NCBI GenBank assembly: GCA_015057455.1
Contig: SVEH01000015.1
Coordinates: 1 to 64,000, forward strand
DNA: 64,000 nucleotides
From: Lachnospiraceae bacterium
GTDB lineage: Bacteria; Bacillota; Clostridia; Lachnospirales; Lachnospiraceae
Direction of reading: 5' to 3'
Part shown: positions 47,389 through 55,683 of the stretch, one piece after another
Layout: every line of letters starts with the position of its first letter
Position numbering within the stretch: the first letter of the stretch is position 1
Made by a program: the position numbers and the translations under genes
Notes under the pieces: generated by a model
Told to the model about the DNA's origin: nothing
The model's input: the letters and a program-made list of their open reading frames with translations, nothing else
Database searches by the model: none

Positions 47389-48141
47389 TCATGGCTCCAC
47401 ACTTGATGAATCTACTTGTGGTTCTTCTTGTTGAGCATTAACTATAAGATATACTAAATCAACTTCATTTATAAATTTAGGATCTTGTTCATCTTTATCC
47501 CAACTTACCTTTAAACGATATCTATCGTAATCTTCACCGTCTTCACTACTTTTTTTTAACACAAACTTTTCTCCGTCTTGTGGAACAAAATTATCTACTA
47601 TTGTATTAGTACCTAGTGCTACTCCCGCTCCGCCAGACTCTCCGGTTCCTGCCTCTGTATTTTTTTCCATCTTTATAAAATTAATTACATCTCCTGAATT
47701 CTCTACAGTATTCTCACCTATTACTTCCTCTTGTTCAGGAGTTAATTCATCATTAAAGGCATACAATTCATACACTACTGGCAAATTTCCTGTACGTAAT
47801 AATGATACTGTATAACTAATATCCATCTCTAATTTCTTAGCGCCATCTCCATTTTCATCTCCTGCTTTACCACTTCTAACAAAGAAATCAATATACTGTG
47901 TCTTTCCTGGAAAAAGATCCTTAATATCAATCTCAACTGCTTTCCTTTCTTTATCAGTTATCTCTACATAAAAGTCTGCAATTACATCTCTCATAGGAGT
48001 AGTGTATACTGTATCTTTTTTTATAAACTTTGCCAATGCTATCCCTATGGGAATACACACACATAATACCAAAGTTAATATACCCACTATTAATTTTTTC
48101 TTCTTAGATAATTCAATCTTTGAAAGTTTTATCTTTTTCAT
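47389..48141 (-). CDS. SipW-type secreted protein, TasA-like (250 aa)
   Basis: The N-terminus is Lys-rich, followed by one long hydrophobic segment (15-38) ending IGIALAKFIKKD, the style of TasA/camelysin-family signal segments cut by SipW-type peptidases. The extracellular part is beta-rich, with IDIKDLFPGKTQYIDFFVRSG as the clearest strand pair; the family places a similar PG-turn at this point. The end is short and acidic. It lies 131 bp upstream of the giant gene and 57 bp downstream of the next candidate. It is probably a small fibre subunit; that is inferred from family resemblance and from the peptidase gene close by. Confidence 0.65.
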   Translation of the reverse strand: MKKIKLSKIELSKKKKLIVGILTLVLCVCIPIGIALAKFIKKDTVYTTPMRDVIADFYVEITDKERKAVEIDIKDLFPGKTQYIDFFVRSGKAGDENGDGAKKLEMDISYTVSLLRTGNLPVVYELYAFNDELTPEQEEVIGENTVENSGDVINFIKMEKNTEAGTGESGGAGVALGTNTIVDNFVPQDGEKFVLKKSSEDGEDYDRYRLKVSWDKDEQDPKFINEVDLVYLIVNAQQEEPQVDSSSVEP

Positions 48142-48198
48142 AATTCATCTCCGCCATTATAATCAGATTATGGTGTTACTATCATTTTCAGATTCTCT

Positions 48199-49497
48199 CT
48201 AGTCAGTACCTCCTGATGGAGGATTTCCTGTCCCACCATCACCATTACCTTCTGATGAGTCACCACCAGTACTTGTTCCATTCTCGCCAGTACCTTCTGT
48301 TGTGCCGTTTCCTGATTCTGGTTCACCTTCATCGTTAACTACTGATGCTCCATTTTCTCCTCCATTTTCACCGTTGCCTTCTGATAAGTCATTTCCATTC
48401 CCAGATTCGCCATCATCATTGATTAACGCTGGGTCATCATCTTCTCCTGGAACTACCACTGGCTGTGCTTGACTTCCTGATGCTGTTATAATAACTGTTC
48501 CTCTCATATGGTCATTATATTTTCCTATAAAATTATCCTCATAATCCCATTGTAACGATGCAATTTCAAGGTCATTATGTAACAATTCAATTTCTGAATT
48601 AAGTATTAACATTTCTTCTTCTGGCATAGTGTCTTCATTTTCTGTTATTTTTCTTTCCAATATCTGTAAATATTCATTTACATCATAAAGCCATTTCCAA
48701 TATATTGTACTACTTCCAGCATTATATTCTTTTGAATCTACCGTAACTTTTCCATCTAAGTCTTCTGATATAGGGTCTTCACCGGTTAACTCTTCTGTAC
48801 ATAACGAATCTTTATAAAATTTAAAATGTTTTTTTATTAAAAATGTAAAATCATACACTCCTACTGTGGACTCTGGTGGTGTGTCTTCCTGTTCACCCTC
48901 TCCTGGCTCATCATCTTCTATTGTTTCCACATCATTATTATCTATTGTTTCTTCTCCATCATTACCACTATCTTCTGTTTCCTCAACTAACTCACTTTCA
49001 GGTACACTTATCTTTTTAACCTTATTTATAAGATGTGATAAATCCTCTGCTTTTAAAAATGCATCTATATCCTCTACTGTATTTCCATCCACTTCTTTTG
49101 TATAACCTAATGCTTTTATTTCCTCTGCTTTTATATAAAATGTCAAATTATCCTCTAAGTATAATGAATACTCTGTCGCCATATCAGATCTAACATACAC
49201 ATTTGCTGCTCCGTATGTTCCAGGCGCCATTTTTCCTTCAGCTACATTAGTAAATGTTAGTGGTTGTAATGTAATTTTGTCATCGTTAGCATCTCCTGTT
49301 GGGGTAGCTGTAACTATAAAATCAAAACTATCTAATTGAGTTTCAAACGGATTTATCCATGCTGTATTTTGTAGAACATACCAAGCTATTGTTGCCGCAA
49401 CCAGCATGATTAAAAGTACTACTGTAGAAATTAAGATTTTTGAATTTTTCATTAGAAATTCTTTGATGTTTTTTATCTTTACTTTTTTCTTTTCCAT
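48199..49497 (-). CDS. SipW-type secreted protein with Gly/Glu-rich tail (432 aa)
   Basis: It has a basic start, a hydrophobic segment (19-44) ending ATIAWYVLQN, and a beta-rich domain to about residue 330 interrupted by an acidic insert (about 175-200). The last 80 residues are low-complexity Gly, Glu, Asn and Asp (GENGGENG and EGNGDGG blocks) of the kind that spans a cell wall or binds calcium. The AWY/AWF ending of the hydrophobic segment is shared with the protein at 53262-54227. It is the first gene after the signal peptidase gene, 110 bp downstream. Function unknown; likely a processed surface subunit. Confidence 0.62.
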   Translation of the reverse strand: MEKKKVKIKNIKEFLMKNSKILISTVVLLIMLVAATIAWYVLQNTAWINPFETQLDSFDFIVTATPTGDANDDKITLQPLTFTNVAEGKMAPGTYGAANVYVRSDMATEYSLYLEDNLTFYIKAEEIKALGYTKEVDGNTVEDIDAFLKAEDLSHLINKVKKISVPESELVEETEDSGNDGEETIDNNDVETIEDDEPGEGEQEDTPPESTVGVYDFTFLIKKHFKFYKDSLCTEELTGEDPISEDLDGKVTVDSKEYNAGSSTIYWKWLYDVNEYLQILERKITENEDTMPEEEMLILNSEIELLHNDLEIASLQWDYEDNFIGKYNDHMRGTVIITASGSQAQPVVVPGEDDDPALINDDGESGNGNDLSEGNGENGGENGASVVNDEGEPESGNGTTEGTGENGTSTGGDSSEGNGDGGTGNPPSGGTD

Positions 49498-49607
49498 TAT
49501 TCCAACCCCACCTTGCTTATTGTCATAGTCTTATTACTATTTCCTTCAATACTCTTGTGCATGCTTTTAATCTATTACATTTTCTATGCACAATTATTAC
49601 AATAGTT

Positions 49608-50336
49608 TCATACTACGCAAGTCTCTTCATTATCTAGCTCTTCGTCCTCGTCTTCATCATAATCTAGTATTATTCTCACAAGATCTATTATATTGACTAT
49701 TAATCCTAGTAATATTGGAAGTATCATCAATATAAAATAGACTGTTCTATTTGAAAGTAGTTTAAATAACTTAGTTATAGCTCTTCCTAGCCATATATCA
49801 CCAAGATATTTTCCTATTAATTTTCCTTCTTTAGCCGTAACTGTATCTACACCTACATTTGAATCTCCCTTAGTTACAAATTCTTTATATCCTTCATCTG
49901 TTTCTACTACATCCACAACTCTATGTGTATTAGGATATCCTAATATATATGGGTCGTCAGAGAAAAATGTTATTACATCACCTTTTTTTATTTCATCTGC
50001 AGGCACAGTTTTTATTATTATACATTCTCCCTTTGTTATGGTTGGTTCCATACTTCCGCCCACTGCTTTTAGAAATCTAAATCCACAAAGGCTAGGTATT
50101 TGTCCTATATATGTTGTATAGAATACATAAACCGCTACTACAAATATTACTATATATAGGACATCTCCTGTACCCCTTAAGAATTTTCCAATCTTTGCCT
50201 TTATTTTATTATTTTGTACCTTTGTATTATCTTTTTCCGATTTACTTTCAGTTTCTACCTTTGTATGTTTTTGGTCTGATTTACTATTTTTATTTTCTTT
50301 AGCAACATTTTTTACTTTTCCCATAACCCTTATCAA
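49608..50336 (-). CDS. sipW: SipW/archaeal-type signal peptidase I
   Basis: This 242-residue protein has a 50-residue charged cytosolic tail, a membrane helix (58-76), a catalytic domain and one or two C-terminal helices (about 195-230). The catalytic Ser95 is in GGSMEPT. The general-base position is His138 (NTHRV) rather than Lys, which marks the ER/archaeal/SipW class, and Asp158 lies in KGDSN. SipW-type enzymes cut the signals of special surface proteins such as TasA rather than general exports. The start codon overlaps the stop of the DUF2357 gene by four bases (ATGA), so the two are translationally coupled. Substrates are probably the neighbouring secreted proteins. Confidence 0.9.
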   Translation of the reverse strand: MIRVMGKVKNVAKENKNSKSDQKHTKVETESKSEKDNTKVQNNKIKAKIGKFLRGTGDVLYIVIFVVAVYVFYTTYIGQIPSLCGFRFLKAVGGSMEPTITKGECIIIKTVPADEIKKGDVITFFSDDPYILGYPNTHRVVDVVETDEGYKEFVTKGDSNVGVDTVTAKEGKLIGKYLGDIWLGRAITKLFKLLSNRTVYFILMILPILLGLIVNIIDLVRIILDYDEDEDEELDNEETCVV

Positions 50337-51607
50337 CTCGCTCTTATACGCTTATTAAGTATCTTTCTTTTACTATTTTTCTTTTTCTTCTTTTCTTTCT
50401 TCTTAGCAACTTCTTCTTCGTCTTGTTTAAAGAAGCTCTCCCACTCTTCACTTACTAGTGTTAAGTCTTGTTCTTCTTCTGCAGCCCTTTGTCTTATCTT
50501 ATTTAGACGATTAGCTGCACCTTCTACTTTTTCTTTATTCTTTTGAGCCTTATTGTACTCTTTTAAAAGTAATAATCGAAGCTCTGACTGTGATATATCA
50601 TATTCAGTAACCAACTCTTGCATAAAACTCTGCAATGTATTAAGGTTGATTTCCTTCTTTCTCCTTTGTCTATTTAAGTTTATTAAACTTGTTTCATCTA
50701 AATATTCTCTAAGTATTATGTAATCAAGCATTATTGAATCAAATATATCCTTTAAAAATTCTGTTTTTGTACTTGAGTCTTGCTCGATTATATCTACTTT
50801 ATAACCAACTTTTTCATAGGCGTGTAAGAATTCCCATAACTTAGCACATGCTACATAGTCAACATTTTTCTTAATGGCATTTGTCTTAACAATAGGGTGT
50901 CGAACTACTGTAAACTTACTCATCTCTTTATAGAATTGTGAACTAGCCAATATATCTAATTCTTTTTGTATAGAAGCTAATCTTCCAAGTAAGCTACTTT
51001 TTTCCATTATTGTCTCTTCGTCATCAACCATTTTGTCACGAATTCTCATCTCTAATTTGTAGGTAATATACTCATTATAGTTATCTACTTTTGAATCAAC
51101 GTTTAAGAATACACCTTCTTCATCGTTTACATTACCTAGCAACACTTCTGCACGTCTATCAACAAACTCTTTTGCATTCTTTATAAGTGTGTAAACAAAT
51201 CTGTTTTCATATGTATTATTACTATCTTCTTTCAATACATCTAGGAGTTTATCTGGTTGTATTGTGCCATCATCGTTAAATTTACTAATGAATTCTGAAT
51301 GTTGTGTTAAATGTCTTACTGTCTCCACAGATATTTTCTTAACTTTACCTACATTCAACACTTCCCTTTGCTCTTCGATAAATGTTCTTGGTTTTTCTGC
51401 AACCACTCTTATATGTGGCAATGCCAATTCGATTTCAGCAATCCAAGATTCATCAATATTCTTTACTAGTTTTCTGTTAATAAATGATATATTATTATAT
51501 CCAGTTTCTACTACATTTGAAAAATAGCTATGAAACATATCATTCTCTAACATATCAAATATCTTATCTTTGTATTTTTCATAAATTTCATGACTCATAT
51601 TTGGCAT
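50333..51607 (-). CDS. DUF2357 protein, McrC N-terminal-like, no nuclease domain
   Basis: This cytosolic protein has 424 residues. The segment NTYENRFVYTLIKNA (about 131-145) is the DUF2357 hallmark found in the N-terminal part of McrC-like proteins that pair with McrB-type ATPases. In restriction systems a PD-(D/E)xK nuclease follows; here the C-terminal half is helical, and the last 25 residues are a Lys-rich tail with no nuclease motif that I can see. It lies 44 bp after the AAA+ gene and overlaps sipW, so all three are one transcript. I infer that it links the ATPase to the peptidase or its substrates. Confidence 0.72.
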   Translation of the reverse strand: MPNMSHEIYEKYKDKIFDMLENDMFHSYFSNVVETGYNNISFINRKLVKNIDESWIAEIELALPHIRVVAEKPRTFIEEQREVLNVGKVKKISVETVRHLTQHSEFISKFNDDGTIQPDKLLDVLKEDSNNTYENRFVYTLIKNAKEFVDRRAEVLLGNVNDEEGVFLNVDSKVDNYNEYITYKLEMRIRDKMVDDEETIMEKSSLLGRLASIQKELDILASSQFYKEMSKFTVVRHPIVKTNAIKKNVDYVACAKLWEFLHAYEKVGYKVDIIEQDSSTKTEFLKDIFDSIMLDYIILREYLDETSLINLNRQRRKKEINLNTLQSFMQELVTEYDISQSELRLLLLKEYNKAQKNKEKVEGAANRLNKIRQRAAEEEQDLTLVSEEWESFFKQDEEEVAKKKEKKKKKNSKRKILNKRIRAS

Positions 51608-51651
51608 AATACAACACTCTCCTCACATACATATGAACCTGATTTTGTTAC

Positions 51652-53193
51652 CTATCCCATTTTCTTAAGTTGTAATAAATCGAATTTACATACATTCATA
51701 TTCTCTTCACCGAATACTTCATTTAGATATAATATAAATCCATCTATTTCATCTTTTAAGTATCCAAGATTTAAACTACTGAATTTTCTTATTATTTTCT
51801 TAGCTAATATAAAGTCAATTCCATCTACTTCTGTACCACCACAAGCTACATAACATGGTACAAATGCATATATTTGCTTTAAGATACGGTTACCAAATGT
51901 TATTCTAAAGTGTTCAATAACATAGTTATCTACATCTTCTAGTTTTGCTTTACTTTCTTGTGACATTTGATATTTTTCAATTGCTTCTTTAAATAATTTG
52001 TCCATATATGAATATCTTAAATGTACTGGCTCTGTATCTGGAGCATCAAATCTCTCTGCCTTACTATCAAGATCAATTGGTATAGCTCTATCGTATACCT
52101 TATCTGCAACGGCAAATGTTGAATCATCGTTATTGATTGTTCCGATATACCATAAGTTTGGTGCGATATTTAGAATACCATCTTTAAGATGTTTTGGATC
52201 GCTCTTCCATCCAGCTGGTACGATTGCGATATTTCTTTCTTCTGGTCTAGGCATTTCTAGTACAGATAACATTTCTGCAAAGTAGTACTCAACTCTGGCG
52301 ATGTTCATCTCATCAAGTACGATGGCACGCATATCTTCATAATAACTTGCTTCATAAACTGACTTTAGAAATTCTGTTTCATTAAACTTCTTTGTAAATT
52401 CGTTGAAATATCCAAATAACTCTGTTCTATCTCTCCATGCTGGCTGAACGGCACACATTACAGTTGGATTTTGTATAAACTGTCCAAATGCGTATGAAAG
52501 TGATGTTTTACCAGTACCAGAGATACCTTGAAGTACTATCATCTTTGTAGCTCCAAGTGAAGCAATAAAATTCTTTATTAAGTTTAAGTCATAGTATAGG
52601 CCAAGTCTTGATGCTGAAAAGTTTCTAAATCTTTTACAGATTTCTTCTAATGTAATATCATCATCATACTCTGGTGCAACATATTCTCCTGACTCATAAT
52701 ATTCATCAACTTGTGCAAGTTTTGTAAAACGACCTTCTCCACCTTGAGCACTACCATCATCTTCTCCTTCAAGGCCTGAGCCATCTGTATTTAATAAATC
52801 TTCATTTGGCTTATAACCTAACTTAGATACATGCATTGCAAGAAGTTTATCTTTTTCATAACTAACTTTATACATTTCATGTTTAAGTTTTGCTACTTCA
52901 TCTTTTAATTTTTCATTTTCTAGAACTGGCTGTTTAAAGGCAACTATTTTCTTTATTAGTTTACCTAAGAAGTATACTAATACTACTAGCAATACTATTA
53001 ATACTATTGCTGTAACACCAAACAGTATCCAACCTACAGCTCCAAAATCTTTTCTATAACTATTTAGTATCTTTCCATAATATCCAAAATTAAATATTGA
53101 AACAAATGCCTTCCCTATGGAGGTTAACATTGTCCATAAATTCATACCAATAGAACTCATAAAATCGTAAAAGTAATTAAAAAATGCTGTCAT
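51652..53193 (-). CDS. Membrane-anchored McrB-like AAA+ ATPase
   Basis: The protein has 513 residues: an amphipathic start, a membrane helix (52-78), a coiled coil (88-120), an acidic loop and then an AAA+ domain of the McrB/MoxR branch. Walker A is GISGTGKT (223-230), the McrB-type PAWRDRTELFGYF follows at 251-263, Walker B is IVLDEMN (291-297), sensor 1 is in GTINNDDSTF (351-360) and the arginine finger is Arg369 in KVYDRA. Ordinary McrB proteins are soluble and have a DNA-binding N-terminus; this one has a membrane anchor instead. It probably forms a hexamer at the inner face of the membrane and remodels proteins. AGGA precedes ATG 53193. Confidence 0.88.
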   Translation of the reverse strand: MTAFFNYFYDFMSSIGMNLWTMLTSIGKAFVSIFNFGYYGKILNSYRKDFGAVGWILFGVTAIVLIVLLVVLVYFLGKLIKKIVAFKQPVLENEKLKDEVAKLKHEMYKVSYEKDKLLAMHVSKLGYKPNEDLLNTDGSGLEGEDDGSAQGGEGRFTKLAQVDEYYESGEYVAPEYDDDITLEEICKRFRNFSASRLGLYYDLNLIKNFIASLGATKMIVLQGISGTGKTSLSYAFGQFIQNPTVMCAVQPAWRDRTELFGYFNEFTKKFNETEFLKSVYEASYYEDMRAIVLDEMNIARVEYYFAEMLSVLEMPRPEERNIAIVPAGWKSDPKHLKDGILNIAPNLWYIGTINNDDSTFAVADKVYDRAIPIDLDSKAERFDAPDTEPVHLRYSYMDKLFKEAIEKYQMSQESKAKLEDVDNYVIEHFRITFGNRILKQIYAFVPCYVACGGTEVDGIDFILAKKIIRKFSSLNLGYLKDEIDGFILYLNEVFGEENMNVCKFDLLQLKKMG

Positions 53194-53261
53194 TTTATTA
53201 TCCTACTTTCTATATATTTTTTGTTCCTATTCTGTTCTTGTTTATTTAAAATAGTTATTTA

Positions 53262-54227
53262 TTATTCAAGATCATTACTTATAAATTGGAAACTATATCC
53301 TATATCACTTCCTTGAATATCATTAACACAATCTTTATCTGCTCCTTCTAACCATATAAACATTGTTACTTTTGTGTCATGGTTTGGTTTAATCTTAAAT
53401 ATGTCACCAGTTTCCTTTGCATTATTATCAGGGGATGTGCCACCTAAATAAAATGTGCCAGAAGGATTATGCTTTATAGTCGTAGGATTTGTTGTGGTCC
53501 AACCATTACCAGCACTATATTGCTGAGCAGGTGTTTGTGATACACTTTCATTCCAATGTGGCTCTAAAAAAACTTTTTGTGTCTCAGGTTGTAGTTGCGT
53601 ATTAACTCCTTCACATATAAATCCAACTCTAACTGCTGCTGCTGCCTTTTTATCCTCGTTTTTATTATAAATATAAGTTCCTGTTATTGCTGTATCAGTT
53701 TTATTTCCAGCTACTAATTTTACATTTATAGCTTTACTATTAAGTTCAGCATCTACTGTAGCCTTTAAATAAAACTCTTTTTTTATTAAATAACCATTGT
53801 TTGCTGTTGTATTATTAATATATCCATTCGTATTTAATTCTTCAATTGTAATAGGCTCTGTTTCATCAACAACTCCATTTTGATCTCTATGAGATGGCTT
53901 ATAAAAAGTTACCATATCTATTGTAGATAATGGTTTTAAACACCATGTAGATATATCAGGAGTATCATCACTATTAGCATCCTCGTCAAATGCTATTTTA
54001 TTACCATACACTTTATCTTCCTTTGCAATCTCCAACTTACCAGTTGTTCCCACTTTTAAATTAAATCCTTCTATTTTAGGTTTATTAGTTAATGTAAACC
54101 ATGCATATGTTACAGATACCAACAACAACATACTTAACATCGTTGTTGATATAGCTGTTAATATTTTCTTAGTTTTCTTTGGGTTCTTTCTCATTTTCAT
54201 CTTTAGTTCTGATAATTTCTTTCTCAT
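53262..54227 (-). CDS. SipW-type secreted protein with WLEG tail (321 aa)
   Basis: It has a very basic start, then a hydrophobic segment (20-45) ending SVTYAWFTLTNK, the standard look of SipW-type substrates. The rest is a beta-rich extracellular domain. The end reads WLEGADKDCV, then NDIQGSDIGYSFQF. The same layout, W-L-E-G-x-D-x2-C-V-x2-I-x-G-x2-I-G, closes the next upstream protein, so the two are paralogous. I chose ATG 54227, eight bases after GGAGG. It is encoded 68 bp before the AAA+ gene. A structural subunit of a fibre is the likely role. Confidence 0.7.
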   Translation of the reverse strand: MRKKLSELKMKMRKNPKKTKKILTAISTTMLSMLLLVSVTYAWFTLTNKPKIEGFNLKVGTTGKLEIAKEDKVYGNKIAFDEDANSDDTPDISTWCLKPLSTIDMVTFYKPSHRDQNGVVDETEPITIEELNTNGYINNTTANNGYLIKKEFYLKATVDAELNSKAINVKLVAGNKTDTAITGTYIYNKNEDKKAAAAVRVGFICEGVNTQLQPETQKVFLEPHWNESVSQTPAQQYSAGNGWTTTNPTTIKHNPSGTFYLGGTSPDNNAKETGDIFKIKPNHDTKVTMFIWLEGADKDCVNDIQGSDIGYSFQFISNDLE

Positions 54228-54373
54228 AATTAATCCTCCGTTCACAACTTTAAATCTTTTACATTACTTAGTTTCTATTGTCTGTTTCTCTATTTGTTTG
54301 TCATTTTATTTATATTTCTGTCTATTGTTTTCAACTCATTTTTCCTTTTTTATTGCCTTACTTTTTATGCTCC

Positions 54374-55345
54374 TTACTTATCCTTTTTCTTCTTAGCATC
54401 TTCTTTCACGCTTTCCTCATCTGCTAGCTCATATTTTACTTCAAATCCTATACTACCACCTCTAATTGCATCTACACATTCTGGATCTTCTCCTTCTAAC
54501 CATGCAACTAAAGTGTATTTTCTTTTTTGTTTTGGTTTTATTTTCTTATCTATACCTGTACAAATTACTAACTCTTCTTCATGGGGAGTTGTAGCTAATT
54601 CATACAAGCCATTTAAGTGTGTAATTCCTAACACATCCATATCTTTATCTGTTAGATTACTTCTATTTGTTTCGCTAAGCTGTGTTATATAATCTGATTT
54701 ATTTTTTTTCAAAGCACTAGATATTTTAAAATCTTTATACGCATACTGTCTTTCTGGGCTTCCATCTGGTCTAGGTTTTGCATATATATTTAGCTCATCT
54801 TCTTTATAAAGCATTAACCACATAGCATGATCTACATTTTTCTTTCTACTAGTAATACTTACTGTATACTTGTAATCAACATTCTCTTTTCCACCATTTA
54901 CTACATAAAATGAAAATGCAATATAGTTTTTGCCATTATGTGCACCTTCATAATCTCCTGTATGTAAATCATCTGGTAAATCTTCTATACTTATGTTGTC
55001 ACAATCATCTATGGAATTACTCATTAATCTTGTCTTATATGCATCATCATTATCTTCTCTATCAGTACTTAGGAATATACCCTTTTCACATATTTCTTTA
55101 TCTACTTTTACCGTAAGTTGACCATAACTATGATATATTATGGCTATTATGGTAAATATGCCCGTTGCAAATGCACATATCCAACCTATCATTTTGGCAC
55201 TGTTTTTAAAGAATACGCTACTTCTTCCCAGTTTAAATTCCATAAACCAGTACTTAAGCCTAGCTCCTACTAGTACACCTTTTCTATCTTTCTTCTCTTT
55301 TTCTTGTTTAGGTTCTTTGGGTATTTTCTCTTTTTTTGCCTTCAT
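54374..55345 (-). CDS. Membrane-anchored secreted protein with WLEG tail (323 aa)
   Basis: The first 45 residues are charged and cytosolic, and then comes one membrane helix (about 50-75) ending IIYHSYGQL, which lacks the Ala-x-Ala cut site of the other candidates. The extracellular domain ends with WLEGEDPECV and DAIRGGSIGFEV, matching the tail of the protein at 53262-54227; a short Lys-rich end follows. Since the helix may remain uncut, it could be the membrane base of the structure. It is the first gene of the 27-kb run; GGGGGG precedes ATG 55345. There is a 338-bp gap upstream that must hold the promoter. Confidence 0.62.
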   Translation of the reverse strand: MKAKKEKIPKEPKQEKEKKDRKGVLVGARLKYWFMEFKLGRSSVFFKNSAKMIGWICAFATGIFTIIAIIYHSYGQLTVKVDKEICEKGIFLSTDREDNDDAYKTRLMSNSIDDCDNISIEDLPDDLHTGDYEGAHNGKNYIAFSFYVVNGGKENVDYKYTVSITSRKKNVDHAMWLMLYKEDELNIYAKPRPDGSPERQYAYKDFKISSALKKNKSDYITQLSETNRSNLTDKDMDVLGITHLNGLYELATTPHEEELVICTGIDKKIKPKQKRKYTLVAWLEGEDPECVDAIRGGSIGFEVKYELADEESVKEDAKKKKDK

Positions 55346-55494
55346 GGCACACTTCCCCCCTAATTTATTTATAAATTACAATATTTTCATCGAATAGTTA
55401 TAAGCAGTACTTAATTAGGTTATTAGTCCTATTTAAGTATTTTTTTAATGTTTTTTTACAAATTCTCCCAAAAACTTTCTTTCAAATACAAAAA

Positions 55495-55568
55495 CAGCCA
55501 CATATTATACAACTTAATGACTAATATTTGCCCCAAATCATGTCATTAAGTTATAGCATATGTGACTG
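55495..55568 (-). terminator. Large stem-loop after the Fe-ADH gene
   Basis: A 27-bp imperfect inverted repeat (55495-55521 with 55542-55568, about 22 pairs) has a 20-base loop. On the minus strand it is followed by TTTTTGTATTT, so it can end Fe-ADH transcription. It also marks the upstream edge of the surface gene run. The remainder of the gap 55346-55683 is A/T-rich with no gene; the run's promoter should be at 55350-55490. Confidence 0.75.
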
Positions 55569-55683
55569 CTTGTTTTACACTCTTTTACTTTTTTACAATA
55601 ATTTATATTCTTTTATAATTTCTTTTCTTTCAGAACTTCTTATAATTTGTAATTTCTTTTGAAAAATTATCTTATCTTTGTTC

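Noticed and set aside
50333-53193. A McrBC restriction system
   Set aside because: The ATPase has a membrane helix and no DNA-binding domain, the DUF2357 protein lacks a visible nuclease site, and the genes are coupled to a signal peptidase.
55346-55683. c-di-GMP riboswitch before the surface run
   Set aside because: I looked for the conserved core words of the class I aptamer on both strands and did not find them.
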